Shown: one piece after another, positions 6,356 through 8,556 of the stretch | Layout: each line of letters opens with the position of its first letter | Numbering within the stretch: position 1 is the first letter of the stretch | Assembly (NCBI GenBank): GCA_947258465.1 | Contig: CAMYIQ010000075.1 | Span: 1-8,556, forward strand | From: an uncultured Erythrobacter sp. | GTDB lineage: Bacteria > Pseudomonadota > Alphaproteobacteria > Sphingomonadales > Sphingomonadaceae | DNA: 8,556 bases | Reading direction: 5' to 3' | The notes under the pieces: generated by a model | The model's database searches: none | What the model was told of the DNA's origin: nothing | Seen by the model: only the letters and a program-made list of their open reading frames with translations | Program-made: the position numbers and the translations under genes

Positions 6356-6377
6356 GCTATCGAGGGAGATCGATAGC
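6356..6377 (-). terminator. Hairpin downstream of the phosphatase gene, possible weak terminator
   Basis: GCTATCGA (6356-6363) and TCGATAGC (6370-6377) form a perfect 8-bp stem with a 6-base loop, starting 15 bases past the stop of the minus-strand phosphatase gene. On the minus strand only TT follows the stem before GC-rich sequence, so intrinsic termination would be weak. It could instead protect the 3' end of the transcript. Confidence 0.4.
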
Positions 6378-6392
6378 GCGCCTCATATCAGC

Positions 6393-7160
6393 CTACCCAA
6401 TCCGCTTCGCCAGCCGCTCGACGGCGGCGCCGTGAATTTCCGGCGCGCTGACCAGCACTCCGAAAGCACGCGGATCGCGCTTGTTGTAATCCAGCTTGTT
6501 GCCATAGGCGTCGCTGACCGCGGCCCCCGCTTCGCGCGCGATCATTCCGGCAGCGGCGATATCCCATTCGAAACCCCAGCGCACGGTGGCCACAAGGTCG
6601 GCCTCGTCGGCGGCCACCATGGCAATACGCAGCGCAATCGAATTGGGCTGGTCGACCGTGATAAGATCGCCATCGGTCTTGGGCAAAACATGCGCGGGCA
6701 CACGCGATCCGGGAAATTCCCGCCGGGTGCTGGCATGAAGCTTCTCGCCGTTGCGAAACGCCCCTTGTCCGGCGACGGCCTGCCAGGTTTCCCCTCGTGC
6801 CGGCGCGCACAGCGTACCGATCAGCGGCCGGCCCGCGCTGATCAGCGCGACGGACACCGCCCAGCCGGTTCGTCCGCGAATGAAATCGCGCGTACCATCC
6901 ACGGGATCGACCAACCAGATCAGGTCATGGTCGAGGCGAGACGAATCGTCGGCGGTTTCCTCGGAAAGCCATCCGGCCGAAGGGAGCAGCGCCCCCAGCT
7001 CTCGCTTGAGAAAGGCATCGACCGCAAGATCCGCCTCGCAAACCGGATCTCCGGGTTTCTTCTCCCATGAATCCAAGGCGTTCCCCGCCCCCGGCCATAG
7101 GCCGAAGGCGATCCGCCCCGCTTCGGAGACGATGGATTCCAGGCGCTTGCTGTCGATCAT
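6393..7160 (-). CDS. Inositol-monophosphatase-family phosphatase (CysQ/SuhB/HisN-like)
   Basis: A 255-residue Mg-dependent phosphatase of the IMPase superfamily. Visible motifs are DPVCEAD (38-44, the usual DPVTxAD with Cys for Thr), the metal ligand E67 in LSEET (65-69), the signature DPVDGTRDF (85-93, with D85 and D88 as metal ligands), and WDIAAAGMIAREAGA (199-213, with D200 as metal ligand). The superfamily includes inositol-1-phosphatase, 3'(2'),5'-bisphosphate nucleotidase (CysQ) and histidinol-phosphate phosphatase (HisN). The sequence alone does not settle which, and the neighbours include no sulfate or histidine genes. The ATG at 7160 gives a normal N-terminus; no strong Shine-Dalgarno precedes it. 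The gene is divergent from sucC across 119 bp and followed by a small hairpin. Confidence 0.93.
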   Translation of the reverse strand: MIDSKRLESIVSEAGRIAFGLWPGAGNALDSWEKKPGDPVCEADLAVDAFLKRELGALLPSAGWLSEETADDSSRLDHDLIWLVDPVDGTRDFIRGRTGWAVSVALISAGRPLIGTLCAPARGETWQAVAGQGAFRNGEKLHASTRREFPGSRVPAHVLPKTDGDLITVDQPNSIALRIAMVAADEADLVATVRWGFEWDIAAAGMIAREAGAAVSDAYGNKLDYNKRDPRAFGVLVSAPEIHGAAVERLAKRIG

Positions 7161-7262
7161 GGGTGTTCGGGTCGCAGATGTACCGGAAAGTCGGTCTTTT
7201 CAAGCGCGCCCAGACATGCTTATGGCCCACGCGACACCCAACTCCCCCACGCGCATCACGCG

Positions 7263-7267
7263 AAGGA
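7263..7267 (+). promoter_or_regulatory. Shine-Dalgarno AAGGA of sucC
   Basis: AAGGA lies 12 bases before the ATG at 7280, slightly far but the best match nearby. It agrees with the start MNIHEYQAKELL, the canonical SucC N-terminus. The same frame stays open upstream to 7067, but that would add an Arg/Pro-rich stretch antisense to the phosphatase gene and is rejected. No promoter in 7161-7262 stands out. Confidence 0.55.
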
Positions 7268-7279
7268 CGACGCTTCGAC

Positions 7280-8479
7280 ATGAACATTCACGAATACCAG
7301 GCCAAGGAACTGCTCGCGAAATACGGCATCGGCATCCCCGCCGGTCATGCCGCGCTGACCGTGGAGGAAGCGGTCGAAGGTGCCAAGCAGCTCCCCGGGC
7401 CGCTCTATGTCGTCAAGGCGCAAATCCATGCGGGTGGCCGTGGCAAGGGCAAGTTCAAGGAACTCGGCCCGGATGCAAAGGGCGGCGTGCGCCTGTCCAA
7501 GAGCATCGAGGAAGTCGAAGCCAACGCCAGGGAAATGCTGGGCAATACGCTGGTGACGGTACAGACCGGCGATGCGGGCAAGCAGGTCAACCGCCTCTAT
7601 GTCACCGACGGGGTCGACATCGCCGAGGAATATTATCTCTCGATGCTGGTCGACCGCGCCACGGGCCGCGTCGCCATGATCGTTTCGACCGAAGGCGGCA
7701 TGGACATCGAGGAAGTCGCGCATTCGACGCCGGAAAAGATCACCACCATCACCATCGACCCGGCGCAGGGCTTCATGCCGCACCATGGCCGCGCGGTGGC
7801 CTTTGCGCTCAAGCTGAGCGGCGATCTCAACAAGCAGGCGCAGAAGCTGGCCAAGCAGCTCTACACCGCCTTCATGGATCTCGACTGCGAGATGCTCGAG
7901 ATCAACCCGCTGGTTGAAACCGAAGACGGCAATCTGCTCGTCCTCGACACCAAGATGAGCTTCGACGGCAACGCATTGTTCCGCCACAAGGACGTCGAGG
8001 CGCTGCGCGACGAGACCGAGGAAGACCCGGCCGAAGTCGAGGCGAGCGAATACGATCTCGCCTACATCAAGCTCGACGGCAATATCGGCTGCATGGTCAA
8101 CGGCGCAGGCCTCGCCATGGCGACGATGGATATCATTAAGCTCAATGGCGCCTTCCCGGCGAACTTCCTCGACGTAGGCGGCGGCGCCACCACCGAAAAA
8201 GTCACCGCCGCCTTCAAGATCATCCTCAAGGATCCGGCGGTCGAGGGGATCCTCGTCAATATCTTCGGCGGCATCATGAAATGCGATGTTATCGCCAACG
8301 GTATCGTCCAGGCGGCGAAGGACGTGAACCTTTCGGTCCCGCTGGTCGTGCGCCTGGAAGGCACCAATGTCGAAGAAGGCAAGGCTATCCTCGACAATTC
8401 GGGCCTCCCGATCGTCAGCGCAGACGATCTTGGCGATGCGGCCAGGAAAATCGTCGCCGAGGTGAAACAGGCGGCCTGA
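7280..8479 (+). CDS. sucC: Succinyl-CoA synthetase (ADP-forming), beta subunit
   Basis: TCA-cycle enzyme converting succinyl-CoA, ADP or GDP and phosphate to succinate, CoA and ATP or GTP, as a complex with SucD. The protein has 399 residues, near the usual length. MNIHEYQAKELLAKYGI opens the ATP-grasp domain (about 1-240), with K46 and the glycine-rich GGRGKGK (52-58) as nucleotide-binding elements, EINPLVE (207-213) and LDTKMSFDGNALFRH (222-236); N209 and D223 fit the Mg ligands. The C-terminal CoA-ligase domain (about 255-399) shows GNIGCMVNGAGLAMATMD (267-284), FLDVGGGA (296-303) and NIFGGI (327-332). Conservation is high with no disruption. A stable hairpin lies 20 bases after the stop; sucD is not visible and may lie beyond the window. 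Confidence 0.97.
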   Translation: MNIHEYQAKELLAKYGIGIPAGHAALTVEEAVEGAKQLPGPLYVVKAQIHAGGRGKGKFKELGPDAKGGVRLSKSIEEVEANAREMLGNTLVTVQTGDAGKQVNRLYVTDGVDIAEEYYLSMLVDRATGRVAMIVSTEGGMDIEEVAHSTPEKITTITIDPAQGFMPHHGRAVAFALKLSGDLNKQAQKLAKQLYTAFMDLDCEMLEINPLVETEDGNLLVLDTKMSFDGNALFRHKDVEALRDETEEDPAEVEASEYDLAYIKLDGNIGCMVNGAGLAMATMDIIKLNGAFPANFLDVGGGATTEKVTAAFKIILKDPAVEGILVNIFGGIMKCDVIANGIVQAAKDVNLSVPLVVRLEGTNVEEGKAILDNSGLPIVSADDLGDAARKIVAEVKQAA

Positions 8480-8499
8480 TCGTCGCTTCAATCGCAACA

Positions 8500-8532
8500 A
8501 AGGCCGTGCCAACTCCATGCTGGCGCGGCCTT
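8500..8532 (+). terminator. Hairpin after sucC, terminator-like but without a T-run
   Basis: A 12-pair stem, 8500-8511 with 8521-8532 and one T-G pair, has a 9-base loop. It starts 20 bases after the sucC stop and is preceded by AACA. The stem is followed by CGTGTATC rather than T's, so it may slow 3' decay or give partial termination before a downstream gene, and need not be a full terminator. The last 24 bases of the window show nothing recognisable. Confidence 0.5.
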
Positions 8533-8556
8533 CGTGTATCAGGGCGTCGGCTTGGG

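Noticed and set aside
7256..8518. 420-codon open frame antisense to sucC
   Set aside because: It mirrors the highly conserved SucC frame and has charge-rich shadow composition with no domain.
1..8556. CRISPR array, insertion sequence, phage or defence system
   Set aside because: No regularly spaced direct repeats, transposase, integrase, or defence-type domain is visible in any supported frame.

Overview
The window comes from a GC-rich chromosome, most likely an alphaproteobacterium of the Sphingomonadales, perhaps near Erythrobacter. This placement is an inference. It rests on the character of the IleS, LspA and SucC proteins, on the DUF3035/BamF-type lipoprotein directly after lspA, and on dispersed palindromic repeats of the VIPAKAGI-coding kind. 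No marker gene fixes the genus.

Layout. Positions 1-3778 (+) hold a tight cluster: the 5'-truncated isoleucyl-tRNA synthetase gene ileS (the window opens exactly on the HIGH motif), the lipoprotein signal peptidase gene lspA, and a small DUF3035-type lipoprotein gene. Both junctions are ATGA stop/start overlaps. A 250-bp gap rich in inverted repeats (3779-4028) follows. Then comes a minus-strand CNNM/CBS/CorC-HlyC membrane protein (4029-5348, GTG start). Divergent from it is a glycine-zipper plus OmpA-domain lipoprotein gene (5537-6232, +) ending in a strong UUCG-loop terminator. A minus-strand inositol-monophosphatase-family phosphatase (6393-7160) is divergent from sucC (7280-8479, +), the succinyl-CoA synthetase beta subunit, which is followed by a 12-bp hairpin at the window edge.

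How the genes relate. Two predicted lipoproteins lie in the window, one of them translationally coupled to lspA, the enzyme that should process both. IleS and SucC are housekeeping enzymes. The CorC-like protein and the phosphatase are conserved accessory genes with no visible pathway link to their neighbours.

Most notable. ileS carries two short palindromic elements (795-872 and 1308-1386) inside its reading frame. They differ in sequence but share one architecture: two hairpin arms, inverted relative to each other, around a 31-41 bp spacer. Both are translated in frame, one in the editing (CP1) domain and one in the catalytic region after it. This resembles the Rickettsia palindromic elements that insert into protein genes. 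No defence system, CRISPR array, transposase, tRNA or rRNA gene was found; apart from these elements the region looks ordinary.
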